Assembly: GCA_013423325.1 (NCBI GenBank) | Contig: BLJB01000179.1 | Coordinates: 1-62,648, forward strand | Direction: 5' to 3' | Source: Usnea hakonensis | Lineage: Eukaryota > Ascomycota > Lecanoromycetes > Lecanorales > Parmeliaceae | DNA: 62,648 nt | Shown: positions 21,499 through 33,415 of the stretch, in pieces | How positions within the stretch are numbered: the stretch's first letter is position 1 | Layout: each line of letters begins with the position of its first letter | The notes under the pieces: model-generated | What the model was told of the DNA's origin: nothing | Database searches by the model: none | The model's input: the letters and a program-made list of their open reading frames with translations, nothing else | Translations under genes and position numbers: made by a program

Positions 21499-22647
21499 AT
21501 GGCGAGCAACTTGTTCAAGCGTATAAACGACGCTATCCACGCCAACGGCGACCACGCTGTCAATGGAGCTACCTCCGATATCGCTATCACCAATCATGGG
21601 TCTGATTGGTACTGGGTAAGCGCAAGGGACCTCGACGCCTTGACCCAATCCCAGGCTAACCATCTCCCTCCAGACGGTCTGCGCGGTCATGGCTGTCTCT
21701 ACCTTCGCCTTCATGGGTCTCTCATTCACCGTGCCTCGCACACATCGCCTCTTCCATTACATTACCTCCGCAATCACTTTGGTCGCCTGTATTGCATATT
21801 TCACCATGGGCTCGGATTTGGGTGAGACTGGCATCCGTCCTGAATTCATCCGCTCCAATCCCAAGGTTGCGGGCACCCTTCGTGAGATCTTCTATGTTCG
21901 CTACATCGACTGGTATGTGATGGCAACTGGAAAGGTGATGTTCCACCACGTTGACGCGATGTTAGGGTCATTACCACGCCTTTGCTACTTCTGGACATCC
22001 TCCTGACTTCTGGCTTGCCATGGCCCACCATCCTCTACACTATCTTGATTGATGAGGTGATGATTATCACTGGTCTTGTTGGTGCCTTGGTCACTTCTAG
22101 CTACAAGGTAAATATATCGCGATAGCAATCGATTATGAGACATTGTCTTACGATAAGTAGTGGGGTTACTTCGTCTTCGGATGCTTCGCTCTTTTCTGGG
22201 TTGCTTGGACCCTCGTCTGGACCGGCCGCAAGCACGCAGCCGCCATAGGCCCTGATGTCTCAAAAACATACATCACGGTCGGTGCTTGGACCGCTTTCCT
22301 CTGGTTCCTCTATCCAATCGCCTGGGGACTTTCCGAGGGTGGAAACGTTATTGCACCCGACTCCGAGGCCGTGTTCTACGGTATCCTGGATATCTTGGCT
22401 AAACCGGTCTTTGGTGCTCTTCTGATTTGGGGCCACCGTGGCATTGATCCAGGACGTCTCGGCAGTAAGTCTTCCTTTTCCGTTAAGACTCGGGGCTTGC
22501 TAAGCTTTTGCAGTTCGCATCCGTGATTACGACGAGGGACCATCGTTCACCCAAGGGGCCCAGAATCTCGAAAAAACCGCCGCCCATGGACAGAATGTCA
22601 ACAATGGCGTCACCGACGGTGCCACCACCTCTGGCGCCAACGTTTGA
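21499..22647 (+). CDS. Microbial (type I) rhodopsin, CarO/LR-like proton pump
   Basis: Five exons, 21499-21615, 21674-21912, 21966-22107, 22161-22464 and 22514-22647, sum to 936 nt and encode 311 residues. Seven hydrophobic helices are visible. In helix C, RYIDWVITTPLLLLD places Asp118 and Asp129 eleven residues apart, matching the proton acceptor D85 and donor D96 of bacteriorhodopsin. In helix G, LDILAKPVFG gives Asp243 and Lys247, matching counterion D212 and the retinal Schiff-base Lys216. With both carboxylates present, outward light-driven proton pumping is expected, as shown for Leptosphaeria rhodopsin and Fusarium CarO; NOP-1-like forms differ in these residues or their kinetics. The cytosolic tail is Gly/Asn/Thr-rich. 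No carotenoid genes are adjacent. Confidence 0.93.
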
Positions 22648-23299
22648 GATCTATAATTGCGGCCGGATACCGTGAATTGGTGTCATAGCTGTCTTGATCA
22701 GGGCGAAATGATGCTACTCAATACCATTTGTGTGCGTTTTATCGATGAAGAACGGTGTCTAATTGACTCGTCCAGAGCCAAATCGTTCCTAATAATCACG
22801 TTGTTACTTTAGATACTTCATAGCTGCGATGTCATTCGTTACTCGAGTACGTTGAATTCGCTTGACCCTTACTATGCTCGATTGAATTGTTCCGCCAAGA
22901 ACATCAGTCTGTCCGTGTTTTCAAAACCATCGCCGCCAGTCGTTCCCCAAGTACTTCCATCCCAACGTTTCCACCCTCACATGATCTATTCTCCCATACA
23001 GCAAGGTCCCAAACCCAGACCATCCGGTGCTGGTCACTGATCCGCCGATTGCGGCTAGCTCAACTTACTTGGCATCCATTCAAGCACCTCCCGCCTTCTG
23101 AGCTCTGTCTGCCGCTGATAGTTGGGTTCTCTATCGACATCGTCGTCAGTCACTCTTTATCGCACCTACTCTTAGTCAGTCTTTTTTGGATAGAGCCGCA
23201 TGGCGTACGTTGCTCGATAGCCTGATTACTCTGGTGCAAATGTGAGCCGCCGTCGACTTCACGCCACGGCATCTCGATTGCACGCACATGACTTATCTT
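22648..23299. other. Rhodopsin 3' flank, no clear gene
   Basis: The first 200 bp are the presumed 3' UTR. Short open stretches at 22850-23225 on the plus strand may be decayed coding sequence leading into the next remnant, but no motif supports this. Confidence 0.4.
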
Positions 23300-23935
23300 C
23301 ATCTGAATGCAGGGCTCCCTTATCGTCGACTTTGCAAGAGCAACGTTTCAACGGCTCGTCCCCATAATCCCAAGCCCCATGATGGAGACTTCAATCAGCT
23401 CCTCGGCCATCCTACAATGTTACATTCCGCTAAGCTGCGCATATGAAGCAGCCAATTCAAGTCTTTTGTGGAATCTCTTGGAAGCCTCAACGTACCTGGC
23501 AATGTGGCCGGCCCTGGTTGCAATCTGCGTGGCATTTCAGCGAATTTCAAAGACATCCATGACACCCCCGGACGTCATGCAGAGATCCTTGCTCTCATCT
23601 GCACTCGACGCGCATCAAATATTGCATTCCTGTCGGTGCCTGCGGCGATCAGTGGCTTGACTTTTCAATATCCTCGCACAAGTCAACAGTGGTTAACCGC
23701 CCCTTGATCAACATGCTTTATGCGTACGCAGGAGTTCCTCGGTCGTTCTTTGATGTTGCTGCTGGAGGCAGATACTCTGGATCCTACGCCTCGCAAGTCT
23801 ACATTCGGCGAAGTCATTGCTGGCGGCTTCGAAAGCTTCCCCCAAGCTGTTTACGACGGTTTTTATAAAAGGGTTGGCCGCTTTACGCCTTGGGGAGCCT
23901 GCTGGATTTGCGTTGTTGAAGAGTTACCTATCTAA
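23300..23935 (+). pseudogene. Decayed gene of unknown fungal family
   Basis: Three overlapping plus-strand frames carry coding-like segments in order: ESLGSLNVPGNVAGPGCNLR, then GRHAEILALICTRR, LYAYAGVPRSFFDVAAGG and, in another frame, AVYDGFYKRVGRFTPWG. The pattern of Gly/Pro-rich membrane-adjacent segments resembles a widespread but uncharacterised ascomycete membrane protein. The frame changes at about 23720 and about 23800 and includes stops, so no intact product is possible. I cannot assign a function. Confidence 0.4.
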
Positions 23936-24169
23936 ATATGACTTCAATGGCGTACGCAGGGGTTACATGGCGCTTCAGTAACGATGCACACTTGAAGATG
24001 GTCCGGGAAGAGGCTTTTTTACTCCACCTGTCTTCCCAGATCTTTTATCCAACGCTCACGATTGCCATGAAGAAATGTCTATCGACGCTACGACAGCTCC
24101 TTTTCGACGGCAACTAGGTAACGGCGAGGGAAACCTGCTAGAGAGTAATACAAAGATCCTTGGCTACGT

Positions 24170-25122
24170 ATGATCTATGAAAGCCACTCGGAGAGCGACA
24201 CGATCCATTCCCGGTCCCTTGCATTCGTCTCATACTCGTGCAGTGCGCCTTCTCGCTCAATTGCTGCCTCGATGGTCGCATATGGCGAAATCGCCCACAT
24301 AGGACACCCTCCCCGTCGGTGCTCACTTGTGCAACCAGTCCAAGACATTCGTACGCCCAGTCAGGACGACGTCGAAATGGAAGCTCTTCGCATCCGCCGT
24401 AATCAACACCCCGCGCGGCGACCCTCTCGGACAACAATCCGCCGAATGGCATTGAACAGAGCGCTTCCGTTCGCCAGAACCAAAACGGCAACCTCCCGCC
24501 TGTGTGCGAGAGAATGATTTGGCAAGACGGGAATTGTCCCTTGCGACCGCTGAGTTTTATATCGCACGCCGTCCGCGTCGTTTTCGGGCAGGTAATCGAT
24601 GATGGGTTAGAAGAATTAGGAGCTCGCACGAACAGCCGAGGGGGTGTGGCTCGGGTGGATGGAGGTAACCGCTCGGCGCTCGTTATATTCCGCCCAGATG
24701 GGCTCGAGGTCCTGGTGGCCGAGAGACTTGCCGTCGTCGGACGTGAAGAGCGTAATGCTATCGGCCTTTAGTTCGTCAAGGGCGTACTTCAAGGCTTCTT
24801 ATGTTTACGATGCTGAGCAGCGCACCCAAAGACGGGACTTCTGAGCTTAGTGGGCGCGAACGGATATGGCGTACTCGTTTCGTTTGCGAGCGAGGGCGCG
24901 ACCGCATGCGCCGTTGACTTTGGCAAGGGAGCCGGCTATCTCGGCACCCGGGGCGGAGAGGAAAAGGATGGAAGTTGAGATTGAGAGGTTGCTCATGAGG
25001 AATAAGGAGACGTCGAGGTTCCACGGTTGGACGGGTGCGCCAGAGACATCGCCGGCGGAGGGTAGGGTGTCGCGGTAGAACTCGAGGAGGGTCTGGTGAT
25101 GGACGTCGATTTCTCCGGCCAT
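24170..25122 (-). pseudogene. Amidohydrolase (ACMSD/resorcylate decarboxylase-like), multiply broken
   Basis: Starting at 25122 the minus strand reads MAGEIDVHHQTLLEFYRD, then PWNLDVSLFLMSNLSISTSILF and SAPGAEIAGS, the first strands of an amidohydrolase-2 TIM barrel; D-V-H-H carries the metal-binding His pair. Further on come ALDELKADSITLFTSDDGKSLG, PIWAEYNERRAVTSIHPSH, IILSHTGGRLP and FHFDVVLTG..NVLDWLHK-stop-APTGRV, each in the family order but spread over three frames with several stops, for example near 24620 and 24330. Family members are zinc-dependent decarboxylases or hydrolases of aromatic acids. The gene is clearly dead. Confidence 0.75.
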
Positions 25123-28100
25123 CTTTGACGAAAAGGAAGCAGTCGCTGAGTCTACGTCTTATGGTAGTCAATCAGGATTCGTAAGTTTTGGTTACGCTTT
25201 TATTTCTAGGCCGGTCCTCCATTTCTTATATGAGGCGGAATACCTTTGCGAACGAGGAATGCCATTCACCGGATGTTCTCTGAATGCTACTCATGCCCGC
25301 TTTCTTCCCCGAGAGCTTTCCCCCAACAGATGTCAATGGTGACACGACTACCTCCCTCTCTGCCAGCTGCTGTCCATCCCGTAGGCACTCGGTCCGCATA
25401 TCGGCTTTGGGAACTCGAGCAAGCAAACAGCGAACACAATTTGAGCTTTAGCTATTTGTATGACGCATTGAGCACGGTCCTCATCAGTGCACTGTGTTCC
25501 CTATCCCAACATCATCATTCAATCAAAAGCCCCGGCCACGTCCGATGAGACCCTGCCGACGATTGATCAACATAATTTTTTTTTTTTTTTTTTTTCAATA
25601 ATACCGCACGATCCAGCGCACCGATTCACTGTACGCTCTTTTGCTGAACTTGACTTTTTCTCGGCGTCTTCGACTTCTTCTAGTTGGACCATGGTTGGTT
25701 GGCGCGACGGATTGGGTTTTGTTCTTGGTTTTTCTGGGGCGCGGGGGGGATAAGAAGTTTTGAGAAGGGGAGAAGAGTGTGGTGGTTTGAAGATTGGGGA
25801 GAGGGGGGTGCAAGTGGTGGTTGAGTGCTAGCTATGGTCGAAGAGATGAAGCTGGGAGCGACTGGTGTTGTATTTGGAGCTTGGGCGATGATTATTTTTG
25901 CGGAGGTCTAAAGCGGCAGGGACATTACAGTAGATCACTTGAGGTTTAGCTTTCCCGCTTTAAGAGTGAAATGGAATCATGGAGCAATGGACCTAGAGAG
26001 TGAATCTTCTAGAATACACTGTCTCAGAATACAATGTCCTCGCCCGTCACTCTGCCTACTTCGCCCAAGATCCGTGCCACAAGGGTGTTACAATGGCCAC
26101 TACGACATAAAACATCTAACCGCGCTCCTGACATTTTGTCCTTGGCGGATGGCATTTCGGAACATGGGTCCATCAGCAACAATCAGATGACAGTGATAGT
26201 AGAGGAGTTGTAGAAGTCGGGGACCGGGACGGGAGTGTCAGAGAGTGGGGAATATGCTGTGAAGGTAATAAAGATGATCAGGGGTGGTTGAAAGCCGGCG
26301 CATAGGTGGGAAGACGGATACGCATGTTGAGGGAAGAGAATAGGTATCCCTACCGATGAAGGCGTTCTTGTGGATAGGAATATTGCCAATGTCATGCGTG
26401 TAAAGTTGATGCGTTGGGTATCCAGGATGGAAGCCGAGGTTGAGGCCTTCTTTCATACGCGAGGCATTCAAGTGGTCAAAGCCATGTAAAGTAAAGCAGT
26501 TAACATAAAATGTATAATGCATTGGCTGTGTGCAAAGAGTCAATAAAGGCGGAGAACATAGACGGTCAGCACAAGAGTATGGCTGGAAGAGAAGTTTGCT
26601 GATAGACAATGTTAGTAAAGCAAATCTCTGGCTTGCTTGACTTCTCGGCTCGCTCGGCTCGTAAAGAAAGCTTTTACTTATGCGCAAGGAGTTCTTACGT
26701 ATTAATGAGGAATGGATAGGCTAGCCTATGCGGAGACCGCTCCGAGCACGTTTCACCCCCTAGCTCGATTCAGACTTTTTGCGGGAAAGAGACGACGAGA
26801 AATGTAGGGAGCGACTGGAGCACGGAAAGGACATGAATGTTGTGATTAGTAAAAATACTACAAGATGCAGTGTGTGAAGCAGCCTCCAGTGCCGAAACAC
26901 TTGGCCACGTTGGTATTTGCTGAATGCCAGAGAGCTTCTTTTCTACCGAGGTGGTTGTGTCCTGAAGTGAAACCCGAGGTCCGAGCTTTAAAGCCGAGTC
27001 CGGTCTTAGGCGGTCTTAGGCGGTCTCCAAATCTCGCATCACAGAGTCCCATGCTGACCATGGGAAATATTCGGAGTACGGTGCTTTCTCCGCGACAATG
27101 GACGAGGGCACCAATAGCAGTCTAGCACGTTGATCGCCATTCCCTTTTCACTTACGGTGATCTTATTATGGTTATTTTTTCCTTTCGAATGATCAATGGC
27201 TGTCGGATCTCATCTCAAAAGGAATGGACATGATGGAATTTCGCCGATCAAGCCTCGATCTGCTTGTGCTTACTTCGTGTGCTGTTCTAGACCATGTGTG
27301 AAGGGCGGAGATGATGGCGGAGGAAGATGAATTTCTATACATTCGATCACTGAAATACGTCAAGCATGCAGAATTTTGAAGAATGTTGACTTTTCAGCTT
27401 GGTCTTATGACGATCATTCACGAGGAAAAGGTGGTGACTTCCGGGCATACCTCCGGTTGGGCATTGTCAAAGAGGGGTAGACTCCGGAGAACAGCGCTAC
27501 CCACCACTAACCACTACCCACATAATAATATTTACCGCTCTGTACTGCCACAATACTTTAATTGTTGGAACGCATTCAACACTCCATGCACTCAACACTG
27601 ACATACGCTACTACTCTTTCGGCCTAGTGTATTTGATATATGACTCCTGTTCCTGTACATAGAATTCTTCTTCCTTAGACATCACTAGCAATACAGAAGC
27701 ATAGTGATCGGTCTCATCCACTGCAGTAATAGCATACACCTAGGTATTTACCAACATTAATAATAAAGTACACACTCACACGCGCATCCCTTGACTCGGA
27801 TACTGCTCCGTTTCAAGCGCTAGGTACTTTTAGCTAAGGTAAAGTACCTAGGTAGGTTCTCTTAAGTCAATCCGTAAAGTAATGTTCAAGGTACATGCAC
27901 AAGTAAAGTAGCCTTCGTCCCGTCCTCCGTTGGCTCAACCTCAATCTCTTCCCACATCTCCCACCTTCGCGCCACTTTTCGCCACCATATTCCTCAGTGA
28001 TAATATAATCTCTATCAGATCGAATAGCAGTCCATTTGTTACAACATTCAGAAAGTAATTGCAATACAGTCCTCGTAATCTTCCGTCGCAAAAATATTTT

Positions 28101-28247
28101 CTTGCTCCTGCGGAGGTAATTGTCCGTCCGTCAAGGATACACCTCCGTTTTGCCGCATCAAATTCATCACTAACACAACCAACCAGGACCCCCAATATCA
28201 CTCACAATCTCTACCTCCCACTCATCGATGCCATCACCATCATCCCC
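25123..28247. other. 3.1-kb gene-free region with homopolymer T tract
   Basis: Both strands were scanned and no family-like coding segment was found. A run of about 20 T lies at about 25577-25596. A 149-codon minus-strand frame at 26238-26687 has no recognisable features. From about 27600 the sequence contains AGGTAC/CCTAGGTAGG-like motifs common in ascomycete intergenic DNA. The last 300 bp are C-rich and are presumably the promoter and 5' UTR of the bZIP gene. Confidence 0.5.
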
Positions 28248-29441
28248 ATGACTTCTGTAACTCAAGGTTACTCGTCCCCCAACCTTTACTCTGCCACCAA
28301 CATGTTTGTCTGCAACAATACCACGAACAACGACTTCGTCAAGACCTTTGGCAAGACACCCACCAGCAATCACACCATCGAACCACAGCAGTCCGAGAAC
28401 TATAGCCTCTCTCGAGGCGGCAATCTCCACTCCATCAACACTGATGAGTCCTCCTTCGATTTCGACCCACCCTCTAGAGCCGAGTCCCCATACCAGAACC
28501 AGTTCTCGACCCCGGGGGCATCCGGTATGCCATGGAACAATCAAGCCAGCTTTCTTCCCTTCACACCACCTAGCTCTGCATCCTCCTCTCCAAAGATTTG
28601 GCCCTACAATATCTATCAGCAAGCTGATCAACCCAATGTATTCACCAACATTCATCCATCCACCACGCGTGCTCAGCATGGTCAAGTCACTCCACCAGAC
28701 TACGAGAATGACAACGAGGCGCTGCTTGATCAGCAGCTTCGTGAGCAGCTCGAGCAACGTGAGATGCAACCACGGCAACCGGAGGAACCACTGCAGTCAC
28801 CGCAGGAAATTGGCAAAGGCAAGCGTAAGCGTAACTCCAAGACCAACGACTCGACCAGCCAGTCACCACCTAAGCGCACTCGCAAGTATGCGTCACGCGG
28901 CCTGAACAATACCAACGATTCCAATAAGCCAGAAGACGCCAAGCGTTCCAAGTTTCTGGAGCGCAACCGTATTGCTGCGTCCAAATGTCGCCAGAAAAAG
29001 AAGGAATGGACCCAGAACCTCGAGAATCGTGCCCGCGAGTTGCAGAAAAACAATAACCAGCTCCGTATTGTGGTAGAATCGTGTCGAGAAGAGGTACTTT
29101 TCCTCAAGGGCGAGCTGCTGAAGCATAGCCAGTGTGATTGCGAGTCAATCCAGACGTTTCTCAAATCCGGAGCGGACAGCTTCGTTGACCATACGCTAGA
29201 GGATGACCTGTTCAGCCAAATGATAAGCCCCATTGGGAGTAGACCATCAAGCCGTCCGGGTAGCACCGACGTCGAGTCTGGTCGAAACAACTCAGGAAGC
29301 GCGTCTTCTTCAGCTGAGGGAAGCAGCGCCTCGATTTCTAATGATGACAATGCCTTGGAAGCATTGCTCACCAGCTCGTTGAAGCACGACACGAGCGACG
29401 AGGGTATTGCATCTCAAGTGGCAGTGGTCGCTGCTGCTTAA
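28248..29441 (+). CDS. bZIP transcription factor, Atf1/ATF-CREB type
   Basis: Single exon of 397 residues. An upstream open extension starts only at TTG, so the ATG at 28248 is chosen. The N-terminal half is Ser/Asn/Pro-rich with FDFDPPSRAESPYQNQFSTPG, a segment typical of fungal Atf1 homologues. A Gln/Glu stretch and a Lys/Arg tract precede the basic region KRSKFLERNRIAASKCRQKK at about residues 232-251; N-x-x-A-A-x-x-C-R is the ATF/CREB DNA-contact motif. A leucine zipper follows (LENRARELQKNN to EVLFLKGELLKH) and then CDCESIQTFL. Atf1 proteins bind CRE sites and act under the Hog1/Sty1 stress MAP kinase, controlling oxidative and osmotic stress, development and secondary metabolism. The Ser-rich tail is low complexity. 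Frame and length look intact. Confidence 0.92.
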   Translation: MTSVTQGYSSPNLYSATNMFVCNNTTNNDFVKTFGKTPTSNHTIEPQQSENYSLSRGGNLHSINTDESSFDFDPPSRAESPYQNQFSTPGASGMPWNNQASFLPFTPPSSASSSPKIWPYNIYQQADQPNVFTNIHPSTTRAQHGQVTPPDYENDNEALLDQQLREQLEQREMQPRQPEEPLQSPQEIGKGKRKRNSKTNDSTSQSPPKRTRKYASRGLNNTNDSNKPEDAKRSKFLERNRIAASKCRQKKKEWTQNLENRARELQKNNNQLRIVVESCREEVLFLKGELLKHSQCDCESIQTFLKSGADSFVDHTLEDDLFSQMISPIGSRPSSRPGSTDVESGRNNSGSASSSAEGSSASISNDDNALEALLTSSLKHDTSDEGIASQVAVVAAA

Positions 29442-30853
29442 CCACCCGCTAACCTGTGGGCGTTCTGTGCTTGTGTGGAAGTACCTTTTGCTGGCAGCCT
29501 AGCATCGAATGCTCGGTTCCTGCTGTTTCATCAGACCAGACTAGCAATTCTTTGGGACCCGAACGGCTACGCGTCCGGACGCTTTCAGACGGAATTACCA
29601 AATTAGTGACATATCCAGCGAATAAGTGGGGATAAGTGTTTGGATCGAGAGGGTGGCGATTACAACCACTTCGTTCCACTTAATGATAGTTTGTGATTTC
29701 GGACCGAAACGAAGAGAAGCCGACGAAGGCACCCCACCCCATTGCTGTCTGCAATTTCGCATATACATACGATGAGTGTTGAGATTGTAAATATTCAACA
29801 TTGCAATTCGTCTTGTTCTCGAGGTTTCTACGGGCTGTGTATACCTACTTATTTAGGTAGGTACATTATACAAATAGGTCATTCCCTACCAACCAACATA
29901 CCACCACAGAGCAAATTTTCACGAATCCTCGGGCTGTACACTCTTATTATGCTACTTTGAAGTTTCAGCTTAGTGTCCAGCCCATGTTTCTCGTCAAGTA
30001 AACGTACTATTTAGAGCTTAGCATCCCCTTCTATTCTCATCCTGCATCATCACACCATCCCTGACTCTTTCATTGGTACCTAACCTGTGCCTCCAATTGC
30101 TTCTCTGAAACACTCTTGATCTCCAGTCTCAATTATCTTGAGTGCGGCTTCCTTTTTAGGATTGACATTTGGTCGAAGACTCTCAGTTACCTCTAAAGCC
30201 GAGTCCGTCGCTATGGCGTTGTTTCAGGACCTACCCAATGATTTCCGCCATGACCATCAATTTTCTGTTTCCCAAAAACTCGACAACTTCGATCCGGTAG
30301 CAACGAAGGACTTGTAGAGTTTGAGACTTGTTTCTCAAATGGTGAGTCGAGGTGGCTAGGCTTGAAGGGAAGTAGTTGATTTGCCACTCTAAAGCGATGA
30401 AAGTATGAGAGTGCGGACGTGACCGTTACGGGTCTGTCCTCCCATTTTGAGAAAGAAGACGATTTGAGAAGTGTAAAGATAAGGGTCGGACCAAGCGCAA
30501 TACAAGATGTCTGCAATGTTTGACCACAATCGCAAAACTTTTCCAGCTGCCATGACAGTAGACTGCAGATGGGTAAGATATGTCTCTGGATCTCAAACAC
30601 TGGTATTTTCTACCCATAGAGATACTCCGAGATAGCCCATGGATTGGTAGGGGGTAAGATTCAGGGGTCAGCGACCGAACATGAGAGAAATTGCTCTTTT
30701 TTTCAAATCACTACGCTTTATTTATATTTACCTTAATAGAAGAAAGTTCAGTGTGAAAACTCTTCTTAACACGGTGCCTTTGGAGAAAAGAAAAGAAAGA
30801 AAGAGGAATTAAAAAATTCGGTACAGAGAACGGCTACTTTTGCACCAGGATGA
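29442..30853. other. Intergenic with a possible F-box-like remnant
   Basis: No intact gene. At about 30213-30345 the plus strand reads MALFQDLPNDF and, after a stop, SLRLVSQMVS, which resembles the start of fungal F-box-like proteins (LPxE...LxxLRLVS), but it is short and interrupted. TATTTATATTTACC-type AT-rich sequence lies near 30720. Confidence 0.35.
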
Positions 30854-31902
30854 TCAGCCGTTGGGCCATTGCTCCTGACCGCCCAGCCCACCAAACAGAC
30901 CGTCCATTCCGAACGACCAATCCATGATTGAGTCTGATGTTCGGCAAAGGCCCATGTTCACTTGCTCGTTTGACGGAAAAGCGTCCGAAGGTGTCGGCAT
31001 TTGAGTCGGGGAAGCGTGGCCATACAGTTCGGGCTTGATGCAAGCAAAATCAGGCATAAAAGGCGGCGGCATCGATAACGTCTGGGCCGGGGGCGCCAAA
31101 GTGGTCTGAAGTTTCGATCGTCTCTTTAACATGATTGTCGATTGCGGAAAGGGGGTCAGCGTCGGTGAAGGTAAAGAGCTTGCGGCTTGCGTAGATGGTG
31201 AACCGGTTTCCGAGTACATCCAGCCGCTCTCATCCTGTACTTGTTGCTCAAGACCCTGCCAATCATTGACGACGCTCTCGGTGGGTTTCCACTCGTCAGG
31301 TTGCAAAACACCAAGCGCTTCGAGTATCTTGTGAGTAAGAGGCTGATCCACGTTCTCAGTTTCTAGGCGAGGCCCAGACCATCCGCCCCCGTTCTGGGTG
31401 CGGCGGTAAAGCTCTTGGAGGCCGGCGATGAGTTCCGCATGTTGACGCTCGAGCATTTGGACATAGCTGTAGATGGTCAGCGGGACTTGGTCGCCATAGG
31501 AGGGGTCCGCTTAGGCTCTGAATGAAAGCGCACCCTGATCGAAAGACCGTCTTCTGGGACTTCTGAAGCTTTCCATACGCACAGATCGCGTCATCGGATT
31601 TGCAACGAGTGCAGGGAGTTCCGCCATCACACTGACAGCTGGGTCAGTAGAACTGTCAAAGATAGGAACGTGCAGTTTGTGTGCGACAAGGCTGCTCGCT
31701 GACCGCACGAGGGGGGCCGGAGCACTGCCCTCGCCTCTTGCGCTCGTCCTTGTTCAGACGAATCGCCAGATCCTACTTCTCAACTACGTACTTTGCACTT
31801 TTTGAATCTGCACCTTTGACAGGCCTTTACTACCCTGCTTCTGACCTTGGGGGAGTCTGAAGGCGCCTCGGACGAACTGGGTGACTTTTGCGAAGGAGGC
31901 AT
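30854..31902 (-). CDS. Zn2Cys6 transcription factor, fluffy-like
   Basis: Three exons, 31902-31792, 31631-31534 and 31466-30854, sum to 822 nt and encode 273 residues. Intron 1 (donor GTACGT) splits the zinc cluster, with Cys28, Cys31, Cys38, Cys44, Cys47 and Cys54 in ACQRCRFKKCK|CDGGTPCTRC. Immediately after comes SGYVQMLERQHAELIAGLQE and then WSGPRLE....PLTHKILEALGVL. This arrangement (short protein, cluster near the N-terminus, YVxMLExQ dimerisation helix and PLTHxILExLG) matches the Neurospora conidiation regulator fluffy and relatives. The C-terminal half is Pro/Ser/Thr-rich and likely an activation region. A role in conidiation or a related developmental step is inferred. The gene lacks the large fungal-specific regulatory domain, as expected for this subfamily. 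Confidence 0.8.
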
Positions 31903-33415
31903 CTTATTGCAAGCAACAGCGATAAGGTCTGCGAATGGTTGAGGAAGGGACTTGCAACGTTGTCAGGGAAGAGTATATATGCGAATTTGGGTACTGGGGT
32001 CCTGTGTTGTTGCAGAAGCTTGTCATGGCATGACGTGTACTCGTATTTAAGAATTGGCAATGCGACCCGACGAGCAGAATCTGCTGGCGTCCGGAAACAG
32101 GACTCTTTGCCGATCACTCAGTCACAGATGCCGTTACGCCTCTATATCCGTTTCAAGGTCGTGTAAAGGCATATGATTAGCCATGTATGAAGTTATTGGG
32201 GGCCTCTGTCTTCCAATAACAAGCTGCTACACCAATTCCAACTCCATCTCTTAGACTTTGCAGTCGGAGGCGCCTCCGACGCCGAGGAGCATTCGTTTAG
32301 CGCAAGACGGGAGGAATATCCGAAGTATGTTGTCATCATGAAAATGGCAAAGTTTGATGGGAATCGGCTTTGCGCCGAGTCGGAAAGCGGATCCGACGAT
32401 TGAGCGACCAAGTTTCAAAATGGCAAGGGCGAAACCCAATCCAGACTAGTCTGCCAAGGGAATCCTGTCATTCAACGGTGGAACGGCCCAGAAACCTTTC
32501 GAGGAAGTACAATGAGGTACTTAGGTACTTTGATAAGGCAGACTATCATTTGGGATGTTTGGGAGAGGTTGAGCAGACTTTACCTGACTTGAGGTAAGAG
32601 AATTCGGTAGATGGTTCAATCCCGAGCTGCCGTAACTGCCTACCCCACGGAAAATGATCAGATCGCATGTTCGATCCACCTTTTTACATCGATAAGCAGA
32701 CAGAGTTTCTATGATGAAAATCGTGCTGTAAAGATTGTTCTTCCCATCAACTACCATAGGTAAGTTCCTCAGCCAGCCTTGCAGTATACGATTCTTTGTT
32801 GGTGAGTTCTCAAGCCTCGTATATCCCCCTCATTGAATGTTCTAGCCAAGGCTTATCGAAGGTGAGGCAATGTCGTCGTCATTTTCTTGTTGCTTGGCGC
32901 TCGTCATAGTTTTGAATTCGGGCGTTTCTGACCCGAGATCGACCGCTCGAGGTCGGGAGTAGCGTCCGCTGGGTTTAAGTAAGCGACCCTAGTAAAGTTG
33001 TATGTCGCATTCGATCTCGTGCCCTTACCACTGAGATCAAAACCAACCCATCCAGCGCATCCCGCATCAAACCCATCAAACCTGTTGAATAATGAGGCGC
33101 ACAAATGCTCTATTGAATCCACTACTACTACTACTGAATGGAAATACGGTGGTATTTCCCGCGCCAAGCCGCTGATGACTAATACTGACTAAGCCTCGGA
33201 TTCCTCCACAGCTATCCATAATAGGCTTAGCGTGGCTTGGCGCCTTGGCACTAGCCCTAACCCTACGTCGCTCCTTAGGTAGCGCTGGACTGGACTGGAT
33301 CTGTCCCCACCGAACTCTCGACATTGACCAAGTAAAATACCTTAAGAGGTTCAAGCTCGCGGAGTGTCGAGGCAGATAATTCAAAGGGGTCAGTTCATTC
33401 AACCCAAATTGCAGC
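31903..33415. other. Intergenic, no gene seen
   Basis: The first few hundred bases are the upstream region of the fluffy-like gene; a TATATATG element lies near 31974. The remainder has short frames without family features and AGGTAC-type motifs near 32515-32530. A CTACTA repeat of about 17 bp occurs near 33118. Confidence 0.45.

Noticed and set aside
25577..25596. Poly-T run as a retrotransposon tail or Pol III terminator
   Set aside because: There is no adjacent retroelement coding sequence, target-site duplication or Pol III promoter; it is treated as a plain homopolymer.
26238..26687. 149-codon minus-strand open frame
   Set aside because: No recognisable motif and no matching intron-exon context; it cannot be supported.
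28059..28247. N-terminal extension of the bZIP protein
   Set aside because: The extension begins at TTG, not ATG; the family start fits the ATG at 28248.
28170..28778. 202-codon minus-strand open frame opposite the bZIP gene
   Set aside because: It is an antisense shadow of the bZIP N-terminal half, caused by codon bias, with no motifs of its own.
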